A DNA stretch of 64,000 nt from Corynebacterium pilosum DSM 20521 = CIP 103422 (lineage in GTDB: Bacteria; Actinomycetota; Actinomycetes; Mycobacteriales; Mycobacteriaceae). Position 1 is the stretch's first letter. The number at the start of each line of letters is the position of its first letter. Both the position numbers and the translations under genes were made by a program. The notes beneath the pieces were generated by a model that was not told where the DNA came from, searched no databases, and saw only the letters and a list, made by a program, of their open reading frames with translations. Positions 53,624 to 62,783 of this stretch are shown here, piece by piece. Location of the stretch: NCBI RefSeq assembly GCF_000373805.1, contig NZ_KB892438.1:28788-92787 (forward strand), written 5' to 3'.

Positions 53624-54967
53624 ATGACGTTCCCAATCCATTCTTACCGCGAAGCCCTCTCCACGATGGCGGACGGCACAATTAAACAGATCAATCCGTT
53701 CTCCGGAACCCAGGTGTGGACGGTGCCCGGGCGTGGCAATCGTCCCCTGTCGAAGCCGAAGCACGACGCACAGCCGCTCGGGCCGGAAGACTTCACCCAC
53801 TCCTGCGCCTTTTGCTCCGGGAACCCGCTGCAGACGCCACCGGAGAAGTCGCGCATGGTGCGCGGCAGCGACGGCGATTGGCACATCCTGCGCGGCCTTC
53901 TTCCTGATGAGATGGAGCAGGCCGATGCCGCTTTTCGACGAGTGCCCAACCTCTTTGAGATCGTGTCCTATGACTACTGGGTGGAAAATTACCAGTATGA
54001 GATGGCCTCTGATACCGCTTTCCAGATGCAGCGCTACATTTCCGACGAGCGCGGGCGCCAGCACGTGATCGATATCGTGCGCACGCGCCTCAACGCTTCG
54101 GGCAATGGCCAAGGCGACGAGATGACAGATGAGGAGCTGCTGGCGAAGGCACCGACCTATTTTGCGGGAGGCCACGATGTGATCGTGTCCTCGCGCCACT
54201 ATATCGACGGGGCGACGGATGATTCGCAGCTGGCGTCCTCCGGCACGATGACACCGGATGAGCACTACGGGTTCACCGCTTTTACTATCGACGCGATGCG
54301 GGACCTGTATGAGAACAACCGTTACGCACCGTACGTGGTGGTGTTCCAGAACTGGCTGTCTGCTGCCGGCGCATCCTTCGATCACCTGCACAAGCAGTTG
54401 GTGGCGATCGACGAGCGCGGCGTGCAGACCGACATGGAGATCCAGAAGCTGCGCACCAACCCGAACATGTACAACGAGTGGGCGGTCAACTACGCCAGCT
54501 ACCACAACCTGGTGATCGCGGAGAATGACTACGCGATCCTGATCGCGGGCATCGGCCACCGCTACCCCACCTTGGGCCTGTACTCGAAGTCAGCGGTACC
54601 GGAGCCCTGGTTGCAAGCCCCGGAGGAGGTGCGCGGCATGTCTGACCTGCTGCACGCAGCGCACGCCGCCACTGGCCCCGATATCGCCTGCAATGAGGAG
54701 TGGCACCACAAACCTGTCGATTTGGACATGCCGATGCCGTGGCGCATCAATCTGAAGTGGCGCGTGTCCACCCTGGCTGGTTTTGAGGGTGGCACCAAAG
54801 TGTACGTGAACACGATTTCCCCGTTTGACCTGCGCGATCGGGTGGTCAGCTCGATGTACAAGTTGCGCGACGAAGGCAAGATCGAATCGTCGATACGCAT
54901 TGCGACAGAGTGCTCGGCAGCGACAAACGTGTTGCGATATAACCCGATGCTGCATCTGACGCAGTAG
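53624..54967 (+). CDS. DUF4921 family GalT/HIT-fold protein
   Basis: A 447-residue protein of the galactose-1-phosphate uridylyltransferase-like (HIT) superfamily. A FCSGN segment (about residue 66) resembles the zinc site of GalT; the active-site triad equivalent is FDHLHKQ (H-x-H-x-Q, about residue 255). It is annotated in actinobacteria as DUF4921; it may be a nucleotidylyl-transferase or phosphorylase acting on a sugar or nucleotide phosphate. I infer no exact substrate. ATG 53624 is preferred over GTG 53615 because of the TACTGT box. It lies among carbon-metabolism genes (glycerate kinase, glgP). Confidence 0.78.
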   Translation: MTFPIHSYREALSTMADGTIKQINPFSGTQVWTVPGRGNRPLSKPKHDAQPLGPEDFTHSCAFCSGNPLQTPPEKSRMVRGSDGDWHILRGLLPDEMEQADAAFRRVPNLFEIVSYDYWVENYQYEMASDTAFQMQRYISDERGRQHVIDIVRTRLNASGNGQGDEMTDEELLAKAPTYFAGGHDVIVSSRHYIDGATDDSQLASSGTMTPDEHYGFTAFTIDAMRDLYENNRYAPYVVVFQNWLSAAGASFDHLHKQLVAIDERGVQTDMEIQKLRTNPNMYNEWAVNYASYHNLVIAENDYAILIAGIGHRYPTLGLYSKSAVPEPWLQAPEEVRGMSDLLHAAHAATGPDIACNEEWHHKPVDLDMPMPWRINLKWRVSTLAGFEGGTKVYVNTISPFDLRDRVVSSMYKLRDEGKIESSIRIATECSAATNVLRYNPMLHLTQ

Positions 54968-55021
54968 GTTTCGCTATCGTCGTGGGAAGAATTGTCGTCT
55001 AGCACCGGAGGCCGATCACCC

Positions 55022-56278
55022 ATGCCGAGCATTGCCCGTATCCTGCAGACTCACAATATCGATTTGTCGTGGCAGCGTGGAACCTACGAATGGTTCCATG
55101 AGCACCCCGAGCTGTCGGGCCACGAGCATGAGACGCATCGGCGCATCCTCCAGGAGCTGGAGCGCTTTAACTGTGAGGTGATTGCGCCGATCGGCGGGTA
55201 CGGCATCGTGGCGGTCTTCCGCAACGGCGAAGGCCCGTCCGTGCTGTTCCGTGCGGACTTCGATGCCCTTCCGATCAAAGAGGAAACGGGTGTGCCTTAT
55301 GCGTCCACGCGTGTGCGACCCAATCCCGACGGCTCGCAGGTGGGCGTGATGCACGCCTGTGGCCACGACATGCACACCACTGCCCTGCTAGGTGCGTGCG
55401 CGCTGATCGACGGCACCCGCGACGAATGGGCCGGCACCTTCATCGCGCTTTTCCAGCCCGCCGAGGAGAATGCGATGGGCGCTACCGCGATGGTCCACGA
55501 CGGTCTGCTCACGCGCATCCCGAAACCGGATGTGTGCATGGCGCAACACGTGATGCCAGGGCGCGCGGGCGAGGTCCAGACCAAACCCGGCCCACAGTTC
55601 GCTGCCTGCGACTCGATCCGCATCCTGATCCCTGGCCGCAGCGCGCACGGGTCGATGCCGAATAAGGCGATTGACCCCACCTATATCGCGGCTATGGTGG
55701 TGATCCGCCTGCAAGGCATCGTCGGCCGCGAGGTTGACCCCAACGATTTTGCCGTGGTATCCGTGGGCACGCTGCGCTCCGGGACGACGAATAACATCAT
55801 CCCCGACCACGCCGAACTAGTACTGAACTGCCGCTTCTACAACGACGACGTGAAGCGTCGCGTGTACGCAGCCATTCGCCGTGTCGTGGAGGCGGAATGT
55901 GTTGCCTCCGGTGTTGAAGAGACACCGCGCTTGGAATTTTTTGCCCACGGCGAGCTGATTGATAATTCGCCGGAGGTCTTCTCCCAGGTTCGTGGCACCT
56001 TCGACGCGGTATTCGGCAAGATGTCCGTGGACGCTGAACGACGCACCGTGTCCGAGGACTTCGCGAATATCCCCCTCGCGTTGGGCACCCCCTACCTGTA
56101 CTGGGTGGTGGGATGTACTCCGGCCGAAGTGTGGGATGCGGCAGTGGCGAGTAACCGCGTGACCGAAGACGTGCCGGTTAACCACATGAATACATTTTTG
56201 CCGGACTACGAACCGACTGTGTACGCGACCACCTACGCAGCGGCGGCAGCCGTATTGTCCTACCTCGCCGTCGAATAG
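55022..56278 (+). CDS. M20D family amidohydrolase
   Basis: A 418-residue zinc/manganese amidohydrolase of the IAA-amino acid hydrolase/hippurate hydrolase group. Metal ligands: HACGHDMHTTALLGA (about residue 110), QPAEENAMGATAMV, AQHVMPG and the late RTVSEDFANIPLA. The lid domain begins at about ARSAHGSMPNKAIDP-type residues 205-220. It probably removes an acyl or aminoacyl group from a small substrate. ATG 55022 with CGGAGG upstream. No signal peptide. Followed by glgP after 87 bp. Confidence 0.9.
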   Translation: MPSIARILQTHNIDLSWQRGTYEWFHEHPELSGHEHETHRRILQELERFNCEVIAPIGGYGIVAVFRNGEGPSVLFRADFDALPIKEETGVPYASTRVRPNPDGSQVGVMHACGHDMHTTALLGACALIDGTRDEWAGTFIALFQPAEENAMGATAMVHDGLLTRIPKPDVCMAQHVMPGRAGEVQTKPGPQFAACDSIRILIPGRSAHGSMPNKAIDPTYIAAMVVIRLQGIVGREVDPNDFAVVSVGTLRSGTTNNIIPDHAELVLNCRFYNDDVKRRVYAAIRRVVEAECVASGVEETPRLEFFAHGELIDNSPEVFSQVRGTFDAVFGKMSVDAERRTVSEDFANIPLALGTPYLYWVVGCTPAEVWDAAVASNRVTEDVPVNHMNTFLPDYEPTVYATTYAAAAAVLSYLAVE

Positions 56279-56365
56279 TGCTACTTATAGTCAAGAAATA
56301 GCCAGAATACTTGGTAGACTCACACACTGTACGGTCAATATCTTCCCATTACGTGAGGTAATTAT

Positions 56366-58753
56366 ATGAACCAGCCTGCTACCCCGCCTGCATTAGAGAC
56401 CACCGTCGGTGGCCATGTACGTGCTTACTCCGGCCAGTCGCCGCAGTCAGCAACTAACTACAAGTTCTGGGCCGGCCTTGCCGCCGCAGTCCAAGAACAG
56501 ATCGCAGACAAGTGGGAGGCAACCAACAAGGCCTACAACGCCACCCGCAAGCAGTCCTACCTGTCTGCGGAGTTCTTGATGGGCCGTGCCTTGCTGAACA
56601 ACCTGACCAACCTCGGCCTCGTCGACGAAGCCGCCAAGGCCGCTGAGGCCAACGGGCACAACCTGACGGACGTGCTCGAGGCCGAGAACGATGCTGCGCT
56701 AGGCAACGGTGGCCTCGGCCGGCTTGCAGCCTGCTTCCTAGACTCCTCCGTCACCCAAGACTTCCCTGTCACCGGCTACGGCCTGCTCTACCGCTACGGC
56801 CTGTTCCGCCAGGAATTCGTCGACGGCTTCCAGAAGGAGCACCCTGACGCATGGAAGGAATCGGCTTACCCATTCCTCGTGCGCCGCAACACGCAGCAGC
56901 GCATCGTGCGTTTCGACGACATGACTGTCCGCGCCGTGCCACACGACATGGCAATCACCGGCTACGACACCGACAACGTGGGCACCCTGCGCCTGTGGAA
57001 CTCTGAGCCCATGCGCGAGTTCGACTATGACGCCTTCAACTCCCAGCGCTTCTCCGATGCCATAATCGAGCGCGAAGCCGTGCACGACCTGTGCCGCGTG
57101 CTCTACCCGAACGACACCACCTACCAGGGCAAACTGCTGCGCGTGCGCCAGCAGTACTTCTTCGTGTCCGCATCCCTGCAGGAGCTCATCGACAACTACA
57201 TCGAGCACCACGGCGAGGACCTGACCGATTTCCACAAGTACAACTCCATCCAGCTCAACGACACCCACCCAGTACTGGCGATCCCAGAGCTGATGCGCCT
57301 GCTGATGGACGATCACGGCCTGGGCTGGGATGAGGCATGGTCCGTCACCACGCAGACCTTCGCGTACACCAACCACACCGTGCTCACCGAGGCCCTGGAG
57401 ACCTGGGATGAGTCCATCTTCAAGCAGCTGTTCTGGCGCATCTGGGAGATCTGCCTGGAGATTGATCGCCGCTTCCGCATCGATATGCACGAGCGTGGCA
57501 TCGCACCGGATCGTGCTCACCGCATGTCCCCCGTCCACGACGGCAAGGTCCACATGGCGTGGATCGCGTGCTACGCCTCCTACTCCATCAACGGCGTGGC
57601 GGCCCTGCACACCGAGATCCTGAAGCGCGACACGCTGAACGACTGGTTCGACATCTGGCCAGAGCGCTTCAACAACAAGACCAACGGTGTGACCCCTCGT
57701 CGTTGGCTGCGCATGTGCAACCCACGCCTGTCCGAGCTGCTGGACCGCCTTGCAGGTTCCGACGACTGGGTCACCGACATGGACCAGCTCAAGGAGCTGC
57801 GCAAGTACGCCGATGACCCAGAAGTGATGAAGGAACTCAACTCCATCAAGGTGGAGAACAAGAAGGACTTCGCGGACTGGATCCTCGAGCGCCAGGGCAT
57901 CGAGGTGGACCCTGAGTCCATCTTCGACACCCAGATCAAGCGCCTGCATGAGTACAAGCGCCAGCTGATGAACGCGCTGTATATCCTGGACCTCTACTTC
58001 CGTATCAAGGAAGATGGCGAGACCGTCCCACGCCGCACCTTCATCTTCGGTGCGAAGGCCGCCCCTGGCTACACCCGGGCGAAGGGCATCATCAAGCTGA
58101 TCAATGAGATCGGCGAGCTGGTCAATAATGACCCAGAGGTGTCCAAGGTCCTGTCCGTAGTGTTCGTGGAGAACTACAACGTCTCCCCTGCCGAGCACAT
58201 CATTCCGGCAACCGACGTCTCCGAGCAGATCTCCACCGCAGGCAAGGAAGCCTCCGGTACCGGCAACATGAAGTTCATGATGAACGGTGCACTAACCCTG
58301 GGTACCCTCGACGGCGCCAACGTGGAGATCGCAGAGGCTGTGGGCGAAGAGAATGCTTACATCTTCGGCGCGAAGGAAGACGAGCTGCCTGAGCTGCGCA
58401 AGACCTACAACCCGCAGAACGTCTACGAGAACGTCCCTGGTGTCAAGCGCGTCCTTGACGCCTTGACCAACGGCACCCTCAACGACAATGATTCGGGCGC
58501 TTTCCACGACATCCGTTCCTCCCTGCTGGATGGCGGCGGCTGGGAAACCCCGGACACCTGGTACGTCCTGGGTGACTTTGAGGATTACCGCGCCACCCGC
58601 GACCGCATGGCCGAGGAGTACTACGAGGATCCGCAGCACTGGGCACGCATGTGCTGGGTGAACATCTGCGAGTCCGGCCGCTTCTCCTCTGACCGCACCA
58701 TCCGCGATTACGCGGACGAAGTCTGGAAGATCGAGCCAACCCCGATCGGGTAA
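56366..58753 (+). CDS. glgP: glycogen/alpha-glucan phosphorylase
   Basis: A 795-residue PLP enzyme that releases glucose 1-phosphate from glycogen or maltodextrin. The start region ATRKQSYLSAEFLMGRALLNNL, the GLGRLAACFLDS segment and the PLP-site EASGTGNMKFMMNG with Lys636 are all intact. Length fits bacterial GlgP. ATG 56366 follows GTGAGGTAATT. Transcription ends at a strong terminator. Confidence 0.97.
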   Translation: MNQPATPPALETTVGGHVRAYSGQSPQSATNYKFWAGLAAAVQEQIADKWEATNKAYNATRKQSYLSAEFLMGRALLNNLTNLGLVDEAAKAAEANGHNLTDVLEAENDAALGNGGLGRLAACFLDSSVTQDFPVTGYGLLYRYGLFRQEFVDGFQKEHPDAWKESAYPFLVRRNTQQRIVRFDDMTVRAVPHDMAITGYDTDNVGTLRLWNSEPMREFDYDAFNSQRFSDAIIEREAVHDLCRVLYPNDTTYQGKLLRVRQQYFFVSASLQELIDNYIEHHGEDLTDFHKYNSIQLNDTHPVLAIPELMRLLMDDHGLGWDEAWSVTTQTFAYTNHTVLTEALETWDESIFKQLFWRIWEICLEIDRRFRIDMHERGIAPDRAHRMSPVHDGKVHMAWIACYASYSINGVAALHTEILKRDTLNDWFDIWPERFNNKTNGVTPRRWLRMCNPRLSELLDRLAGSDDWVTDMDQLKELRKYADDPEVMKELNSIKVENKKDFADWILERQGIEVDPESIFDTQIKRLHEYKRQLMNALYILDLYFRIKEDGETVPRRTFIFGAKAAPGYTRAKGIIKLINEIGELVNNDPEVSKVLSVVFVENYNVSPAEHIIPATDVSEQISTAGKEASGTGNMKFMMNGALTLGTLDGANVEIAEAVGEENAYIFGAKEDELPELRKTYNPQNVYENVPGVKRVLDALTNGTLNDNDSGAFHDIRSSLLDGGGWETPDTWYVLGDFEDYRATRDRMAEEYYEDPQHWARMCWVNICESGRFSSDRTIRDYADEVWKIEPTPIG

Positions 58754-58763
58754 GTAGAATTTT

Positions 58764-58805
58764 GACCGCCCGCAGCGAACTGAATCGCTGCGGGCGGTCT
58801 GGTTT
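58764..58805 (+). terminator. terminator after glgP
   Basis: GACCGCCCGCAGCGA pairs perfectly with TCGCTGCGGGCGGTC (ends 58799), loop of 6, followed by TGGTTTT. The 16-bp palindrome starts inside this tail. Confidence 0.88.
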
Positions 58806-58822
58806 TCTGCAGCTGCAGAAAA
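58803..58822. repeat. dispersed palindrome, intergenic copy next to the glgP terminator
   Basis: Core TTCTGCAGCTGCAGAA at 58805-58820, extended to a perfect 20-bp palindrome, then AATAAAAAC. It lies between the convergent ends of glgP and the ABC operon. Confidence 0.7.
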
Positions 58823-58832
58823 ATAAAAACTT

Positions 58833-60011
58833 TTATTCTTGCGAGGTTGGGTCTTCCCCGAAGGTGAGTGGATTAAACCACAGGCCAGCTTCCTTTAGTT
58901 TGTCCGAGTAGGATTGACCGAGTAGCACTTCAAAGACTTCGTCAGTAAATTCTTCCATGTCAACGTCTTCGAAACGCTCTGGGTAAGCAACTTTTCCTAC
59001 ATAGAAAGTATCCGCGATAGCCAATTCAAAATTGGTGCCAGAGAAAATGTACGGTGGCTGGGAGTACACTTGACCATTCTGTACAGCCGACAGATTATCG
59101 AAGAACGCTGGGTTCTCATCGTAATCCTCGTTCACCAAGTCCATATTCGCCGGATTCAAGAAGATGAGGTCAGGGTCCCAATCCTGGAGCTTCTCCAGAT
59201 CAATTTGGAATGCGCCCTCCTGGCCGGTCTCGTCGACAACGTTCACCACGTTTGCCAAATCGAATGGCATGTACTTCGCGTAGGAACCGGTGACGCCGTG
59301 AGCGCCATTGAAGTTAACAGCACCCGTGTAAGCAGTCAACCTTTCCGCTTCGGGGATGTCACCAACTCGTTTCTCTAGGTCAGCTCCCCACTGTTCCATA
59401 GCTGCGGTGACCTCCGAGGCCCGCTGCTCGGTGCCCATCAATTCACCAAGCAAATTAATCATGCGGATGATCTCTTCGTCGAAAACGTTGTTCTGGACAA
59501 TCGTCTCGTAAAGCGCGATAACTGGGACACCTGTTCGCTCCTGCATTTCGTCAAGGAAACCAGCATCTGCAGAGGACGAGACAATAATGTCTGGCGATTG
59601 TTCAATAATCTGCTCCTCATACATAGGGTCGGCAGACTTACCTGACGTACCTATTGGGAGGTCTTTCAGCTCCTCATGGTTGATATATGCATATGGCATG
59701 GCCACATTGTCACGTTGGTCGCCCTCGGCCACGACAGATAGCTTGTCTAAACCACCAGCGTAAATAACCATCCGTGCTGCGGTGCCATGGGTAGCGATTT
59801 CATCGACACTTGCCGGCACCTCAACTTCACGGCCGAGCGCATCTGTAATGACCCGCGTTGAGGTCTCGGACTCGGCGTGGGCTTCTGTCTGCGTTGCAGT
59901 ACCGGTCGATGTTGATGAGGCAGCGTCGTTATCGTCTCCGCAAGCAGACGTCACGAAGAGCGCGGCTACTAGTCCCGCTGCAAGCAAGGACTTTTTGGGT
60001 AGGAATTTCAT
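58833..60011 (-). CDS. ABC transporter substrate-binding lipoprotein, copy 2
   Basis: A 392-residue lipoprotein: signal peptide with lipobox VTSACGDD (Cys about residue 27), a short Ser/Thr/Glu linker, then a metal-chelate/siderophore-type (BtuF/FecB-like) binding fold starting ITDALGREVEVPA. It is clearly paralogous to the first gene of the operon (shared AYTGAV, NVVDETGQ, DLIFLNPANMDLVNEDY). ATG 60011 follows TTAGGAGAA. Last gene of the five-gene ABC operon. Substrate is unknown; iron chelate or other metallophore is inferred. Confidence 0.88.
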   Translation of the reverse strand: MKFLPKKSLLAAGLVAALFVTSACGDDNDAASSTSTGTATQTEAHAESETSTRVITDALGREVEVPASVDEIATHGTAARMVIYAGGLDKLSVVAEGDQRDNVAMPYAYINHEELKDLPIGTSGKSADPMYEEQIIEQSPDIIVSSSADAGFLDEMQERTGVPVIALYETIVQNNVFDEEIIRMINLLGELMGTEQRASEVTAAMEQWGADLEKRVGDIPEAERLTAYTGAVNFNGAHGVTGSYAKYMPFDLANVVNVVDETGQEGAFQIDLEKLQDWDPDLIFLNPANMDLVNEDYDENPAFFDNLSAVQNGQVYSQPPYIFSGTNFELAIADTFYVGKVAYPERFEDVDMEEFTDEVFEVLLGQSYSDKLKEAGLWFNPLTFGEDPTSQE

Positions 60012-60069
60012 GAGATGTTCTCCTAATGGATCGGGAGTTAAATGTCTAATTGCGAGTAGCAGTCTCTTA

Positions 60070-60873
60070 TTAGCGGCTCCAGAAAATTTGGACCATCGTG
60101 GTCGTAGTGATCGACCGGACCTTTCCATCGACAGCACGTTTCTCCATGAACGCGCGAATCTCTGGTTCTCGCTGTTCACGTTGTTTGCGATCCAGGCCAA
60201 GTCGGCCTGAATAGAACTCCACGGCAACATCGACCGTTTGATCGTTGACCCAATCGGCATCTTCGTATTCAAGTTCCGGCTTGTAACCACGCAATAGCAA
60301 TTCATTAAGCGCGAGGAGAATTGATCCGTGGCTCGGCCTGCTGTTCTGGATACCGAGAGCGTCCTGGAGCTCGTCGACAAGCGAATCACGCATGTTGGTC
60401 GGCGAGCTCATCGCGTAGTGTGATTTTGACGCTGCCAGCAGTTTCTCTAATGCGTTGCTCGAGCTAATTGCAGGAGTGTTGCGTGCAAAAACTAGGTCAA
60501 ACTTATTACGCCACCCGCGTTCATCCAGATCAACCTCGTGCCAATTTTCGCACATTAGCTCTACGTTGGATATCCCGTGCTGCTCGAGCATTGCCCTACC
60601 GGCGGCGATCATTTTTTCTGATAAATCAGTGCCGACGGCATTTTTGACCAAAGGCGCACAGGCCATACTGTATGCACCTGCTCCACATCCGACATCAAGT
60701 ATCTCCGTCTCCTCATGCAACCATCCACGCTGCTGCAGCCGCGTCAGAAAAGCATTAGAGGAAATATCTGGGACAGTATTGTAATTTGAGCGCGTGGACT
60801 GGGAATCCCACATCGCTGCATTGATGGGCGCAGGTTCAGCCCATTTTTCTTGAATTTCTTCGAGAGTAAACAC
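60070..60873 (-). CDS. class I SAM-dependent methyltransferase
   Basis: A 267-residue methyltransferase with motif I ILDVGCGAGAYSMA (about residues 59-72), an acidic loop VGTDLSEKMIAAG, and NKFDLVFARNTPA (motif IV region). There is no membrane helix. It is embedded between the ABC ATPase and the second binding protein, so its role should be tied to the transported compound, for example processing a metallophore or corrinoid after import. That link is inferred from position only. ATG 60873 lies 12 bp after the ATPase gene. Confidence 0.85.
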   Translation of the reverse strand: MFTLEEIQEKWAEPAPINAAMWDSQSTRSNYNTVPDISSNAFLTRLQQRGWLHEETEILDVGCGAGAYSMACAPLVKNAVGTDLSEKMIAAGRAMLEQHGISNVELMCENWHEVDLDERGWRNKFDLVFARNTPAISSSNALEKLLAASKSHYAMSSPTNMRDSLVDELQDALGIQNSRPSHGSILLALNELLLRGYKPELEYEDADWVNDQTVDVAVEFYSGRLGLDRKQREQREPEIRAFMEKRAVDGKVRSITTTTMVQIFWSR

Positions 60874-60885
60874 GCAAATACCTTT

Positions 60886-61650
60886 CTAAAGCGTGACGAC
60901 AACAGTGCGGTTCTTATGTTCGATTACATCAGCGGTGATCCCATACACCGCTTGCAAATTTTCCGGTGTGACAGTTTCAATACCACCGTGGGCATACACA
61001 CTCCCCTCTTTGAGGAAAACGAATGAGTCGCAGAACCTGGCAGCCAGATTCAGATCATGCATTACCGCTACAGCGGCGATCTGGTCTTCATCAACGACCT
61101 CTCGGACAGCGCGCATGACTTCGTGCTGATTGTGCGGGTCTAGGTTGTTCGTCGGCTCGTCGAGAAGCAAAATATTGGCGTCTTGCGCTAATGCCCGAGC
61201 CAAAATGACCTTCTGGAATTCACCACCCGAAAGCTCGTCGACATAACGCAAGGCAAGGTCTTTAATTCCGATTCGCGCTATTGCTTTCTCGACAAGCTGA
61301 TAATCTTTCTCCGATGGAGAAAAATTAATGTGCGGTCGCCTCCCCAGCAGCACAGCGTCAAACACGGTCAAACGCCCCGCGTGGCTATGTTGTGCAACGA
61401 AGGCGATATTTCGCGCGAGATCCATCCTGGACAGGTCTGCGACATCGCGGGAAGCCTTACCGGTTGTCAAAACGACCTTTCCCCCTGTAGGACGCAAAAT
61501 CCGGTTGAGACAAAACATAAAGGTGGATTTGCCCACACCATTGTTACCTAGTATTGCCATAAAAGAACCAGAAGATACGCTTGCGCTAACTTTGTGCAGA
61601 ATCTGGCGCCCGCTTTTGAAGGAAAAATCTATATCCGTTGCGGTAATCAT
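60886..61650 (-). CDS. ABC transporter ATP-binding protein (FecE/BtuD type)
   Basis: A 254-residue ATPase. Walker A GNNGVGKST (about residues 35-43), Q-loop in AFVAQHSHAG, signature LSGGEFQKV, Walker B ILLLDEPT, switch His in AVMHDLN. The subfamily pattern is that of iron-siderophore/cobalamin importers. ATG 61650 overlaps the permease stop by 4 nt. Confidence 0.94.
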   Translation of the reverse strand: MITATDIDFSFKSGRQILHKVSASVSSGSFMAILGNNGVGKSTFMFCLNRILRPTGGKVVLTTGKASRDVADLSRMDLARNIAFVAQHSHAGRLTVFDAVLLGRRPHINFSPSEKDYQLVEKAIARIGIKDLALRYVDELSGGEFQKVILARALAQDANILLLDEPTNNLDPHNQHEVMRAVREVVDEDQIAAVAVMHDLNLAARFCDSFVFLKEGSVYAHGGIETVTPENLQAVYGITADVIEHKNRTVVVTL

Positions 61651-62783
61651 CGGCGATTAACTCCCCTAAATAACAAGTACAGGAACATCGGCCCTCCAAG
61701 AAACGATGTGATTGCCCCAATTGGCAAAATGATGGGCGCCATCAGCATCCGCGCGGTCAAATCAGACAGCAGGAGCAGCAAACTACCGGCAACGCCTGCA
61801 GCTGGGATCAGATAACGATGATCAGAGCCGATGAAGCGCCGCATGATATGTGGCGCGATTAGGCCGATAAAGCTGATGATCCCCACAAACGACACCACCA
61901 CAGATGTGACAAGGGTTCCCATGACCATGGTTCCGAGGCGCACCTGATTCGCGTTGACGCCAAGACCGATTGCCGTGGTCTCTCCGCTTTCCATCGCGTT
62001 GTAGTTCCAGCGGTTATAAAGGAAATAAATAGCTGCTGCAAGCACAACGATGAAGACGAGTAGAATTTCACGATACGAGGCGCGCCCTAGGTCACCGAAC
62101 GTCCAAAACACTACCGCGGCAATTTGAACATCGTCGGCAAAATACTGCACCAAGGTGGTCCCTGCCGAAAAGATAGAAGATAAAGCGACGCCTGCAAGCA
62201 CCATGGATTCCGGTGTAATCTGGCGAAATTTTGACAACCCGAGAATGACAATCGTCGACAGCATCGCCCCGCTAAAGGCACAGATCGTCACAATATATGG
62301 GTTATCGATCTGTACGGGACTCGCAGCTGAGACACCGGCAGTAGTGCCCGCTCCAAAAACGACGATGCCAATCGATGCGCCGAAGCTAGCTCCCTGCGCA
62401 ACGCCCAATGTAGACGGCGAGGCCAATGGATTTCGCAATACACTTTGAAAAGCTGCGCCAGCAATAGCTAGGCCAAATCCTCCTGCTATTGCGACTAAAA
62501 CCCGGGGTAGACGCAAGCGGGTGACAATATTTTGAGCCTGTTCATTGCCTCCGCCGAAGAGCGCCCCGATTGACTCGGGGATGGTCATCGTTGCAGATCC
62601 CATTCCAACAGATAGGAGCGCTGCTACTAGCAAGATGAGGATTGCGATGACAATAACTAGCCATTTCTTTCCTACATATCCCTTGTAGCGAGAGGTCGCA
62701 TCATCTCTTTCGCTCTTGGCAAGCTTGTGGGCTCTGGCTGAAGTCCCCGGCGCAAGTTTCGGCGTGTCGTTTACGGCTCCCAC
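61647..62783 (-). CDS. FecCD-type ABC transporter permease
   Basis: A 378-residue permease with about ten membrane helices, after a 40-residue charged N terminus. Segments [38 protein letters not shown] and [24 protein letters not shown]-like blocks are typical of FecCD/BtuC. A single permease gene implies a homodimer. GTG 62783 shares one base with the upstream stop codon (TAGTG). Confidence 0.94.
   Translation of the reverse strand: [378 protein letters not shown]

Noticed and set aside
56738..58198. A 486-codon open frame opposite glgP
   Set aside because: Shadow of the glgP codons; repeated VL/HQ/DV pattern and no start signals.
58803..58822. Palindrome as a second terminator
   Set aside because: The stem TTTTCTGCAG is AT-rich at the base and is followed by A-rich, not T-rich, DNA on the plus strand; the glgP terminator directly upstream is sufficient. 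The same sequence occurs inside genes.
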